A stretch of 5,559 bases of DNA, taken from assembly GCA_019232645.1 (NCBI GenBank), contig JAFANO010000367.1:1-5559 (forward strand). Direction: 5' to 3'. Positions 4,876 to 5,559 of the stretch are shown one piece after another. Made by a program: the position numbers and the translations under genes. Below the pieces are notes generated by a model that was not told the DNA's origin, made no database searches, and saw only the letters and a list, made by a program, of their open reading frames with translations. This DNA comes from Planctomycetaceae bacterium. Its GTDB lineage: Bacteria > Planctomycetota > Planctomycetia > Isosphaerales > Isosphaeraceae. Within the stretch, counting starts at the first letter, position 1. Every line of letters begins with the position of its first letter.

Positions 4876-5559
4876 ATGATCGAAGCCATGGAAGGACTCC
4901 ACCTCCACCTTAGCTCCCTGCTCGACGAGGCCGCCGCGCGGCGGCCCGGGCACCCGGCCGTCGAGGACGAGCAGGGCCGGACGTTGACCTACGCCGACCT
5001 GGCGCATCGCGCCGACCGCCTGGCCACCCGCCTGGGGCGCTGGGGGGTGGGCCGTGGGGACCGGGTCGGGGTCTTCCTGCCCAAGGGACCGGAGGCCGTG
5101 GCGGCGATCCACGGCGTGCTCCGCTCGGGCGCGGCCTATGTGCCGGTCGACGCGACCGCGTCGGCCGTGCGGGGCGCGGGGATCCTCGCCGACGCCGGGG
5201 TCAAGGCCGTGGTCGTCGCGGCCGACCTGGCCGAGGGGCTCCGGCAGGCGTGGGCGTGCTCCGGGCCCCTGCCCCGTCGGGTCGTCGTCGGCGACCCGGG
5301 CGGGCTGGCCCCGAGCGACGCCGCCTGGGATGAGGTCCTGGGCGACTCGGCCCCCTCCCCCCTGCCCCCGCGCCGCGACCCCGACGACCTGGCCTACATC
5401 CTCTACACGTCGGGCTCGACCGGCCGGCCCAAGGGGGTCATGCTCACGCACGCCAACGCCTTCGCCTTCCTCGACTGGTGCCACCGGACGCTGCCGCTGC
5501 GGGCCGACGACCGGTTCTCTTCCCACGCGCCGTTCCACTTCGACCTCTCGGTCTTCGAC
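4876..5559 (+). CDS. AMP-forming amino-acid adenylation enzyme, DltA-like (N-terminal part, runs off the window)
   Basis: This gene gives 228 residues of an ANL-superfamily adenylating enzyme, which activates a carboxylic acid with ATP as an acyl-AMP for transfer to a thiol, usually a carrier-protein phosphopantetheine. An opening typical of adenylation domains (LTYADLAHRADRLA) is followed by GAAYVPVDA near residue 90 (A2 motif), YTSGSTGRPKGV at 177-188 (A3/P-loop) and FHFDLSVFD at 220-228 (A4). Asp223 of FDLS is where amino-acid adenylation domains and DltA hold the Asp that binds the substrate amino group. This favours an amino acid over a fatty acid as substrate. The C-terminal half is missing, so specificity residues and any fused carrier domain cannot be seen. 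Start: ATG 4876 is taken; ATG 4888, four codons on, is equally possible, and neither has a strong ribosome-binding site. It lies 344 bp after the SGNH genes on the same strand, across the repeat, so it may be a separate transcript. Confidence 0.88.
   Translation, partial: MIEAMEGLHLHLSSLLDEAAARRPGHPAVEDEQGRTLTYADLAHRADRLATRLGRWGVGRGDRVGVFLPKGPEAVAAIHGVLRSGAAYVPVDATASAVRGAGILADAGVKAVVVAADLAEGLRQAWACSGPLPRRVVVGDPGGLAPSDAAWDEVLGDSAPSPLPPRRDPDDLAYILYTSGSTGRPKGVMLTHANAFAFLDWCHRTLPLRADDRFSSHAPFHFDLSVFD

Noticed and set aside
4657..5538. Minus-strand open frame (293 codons) ending in His-Arg-Glu repeats
   Set aside because: It is antisense to the adenylation enzyme and runs into the CACAGAG palindrome, whose 9-base period gives spurious HRAHREHREE-like peptides.

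Overview
The window is GC-rich bacterial DNA with strong G/C bias at third codon positions. All the credible genes lie on the plus strand. The combination of a divergent MBOAT membrane acyltransferase, paired secreted SGNH proteins with a GYYEGLL N-terminal motif, and a palindromic CACAGAG intergenic repeat suggests a planctomycete, perhaps of the Isosphaeraceae. This assignment is inference from composition and gene style; no marker gene is present.

Layout: (1) Positions 2-82 are probably the 3' end of an upstream gene. (2) Positions 83-650 are a long stretch with no convincing gene. It starts AT-rich and may carry the promoter and leader of the operon. (3) Positions 651-4531 hold a compact three-gene operon: an MBOAT-family polytopic membrane protein (651-2090), then two tandem paralogous SGNH-fold exported proteins (2127-3296 and 3293-4531). 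The first junction is a 36-bp gap and the second is an ATGA overlap. (4) Positions 4532-4875 are an intergenic region with several small hairpins and a perfect 39-bp inverted repeat built from CACAGAG units. (5) From 4876 to the window end runs the N-terminal part of an AMP-forming adenylating enzyme of the amino-acid adenylation/DltA type.

An MBOAT protein with SGNH partners is the usual core of machines that carry acyl groups across the membrane and attach them to an extracytoplasmic glycan or envelope polymer (AlgI/AlgJ/AlgX, DltB/DltD). A DltA-like adenylating enzyme next door makes the region resemble a dlt-type aminoacylation locus: activation, a carrier protein not visible here, membrane transfer by MBOAT, and exported SGNH proteins. 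This is the most interesting reading of the window, but it is a hypothesis. The MBOAT uses an Asn/His pair instead of the His/His pair of DltB/AlgI. The second SGNH protein has lost most non-triad catalytic-site residues. The adenylating gene is separated from the operon by a repeat-bearing spacer and is cut by the window edge.
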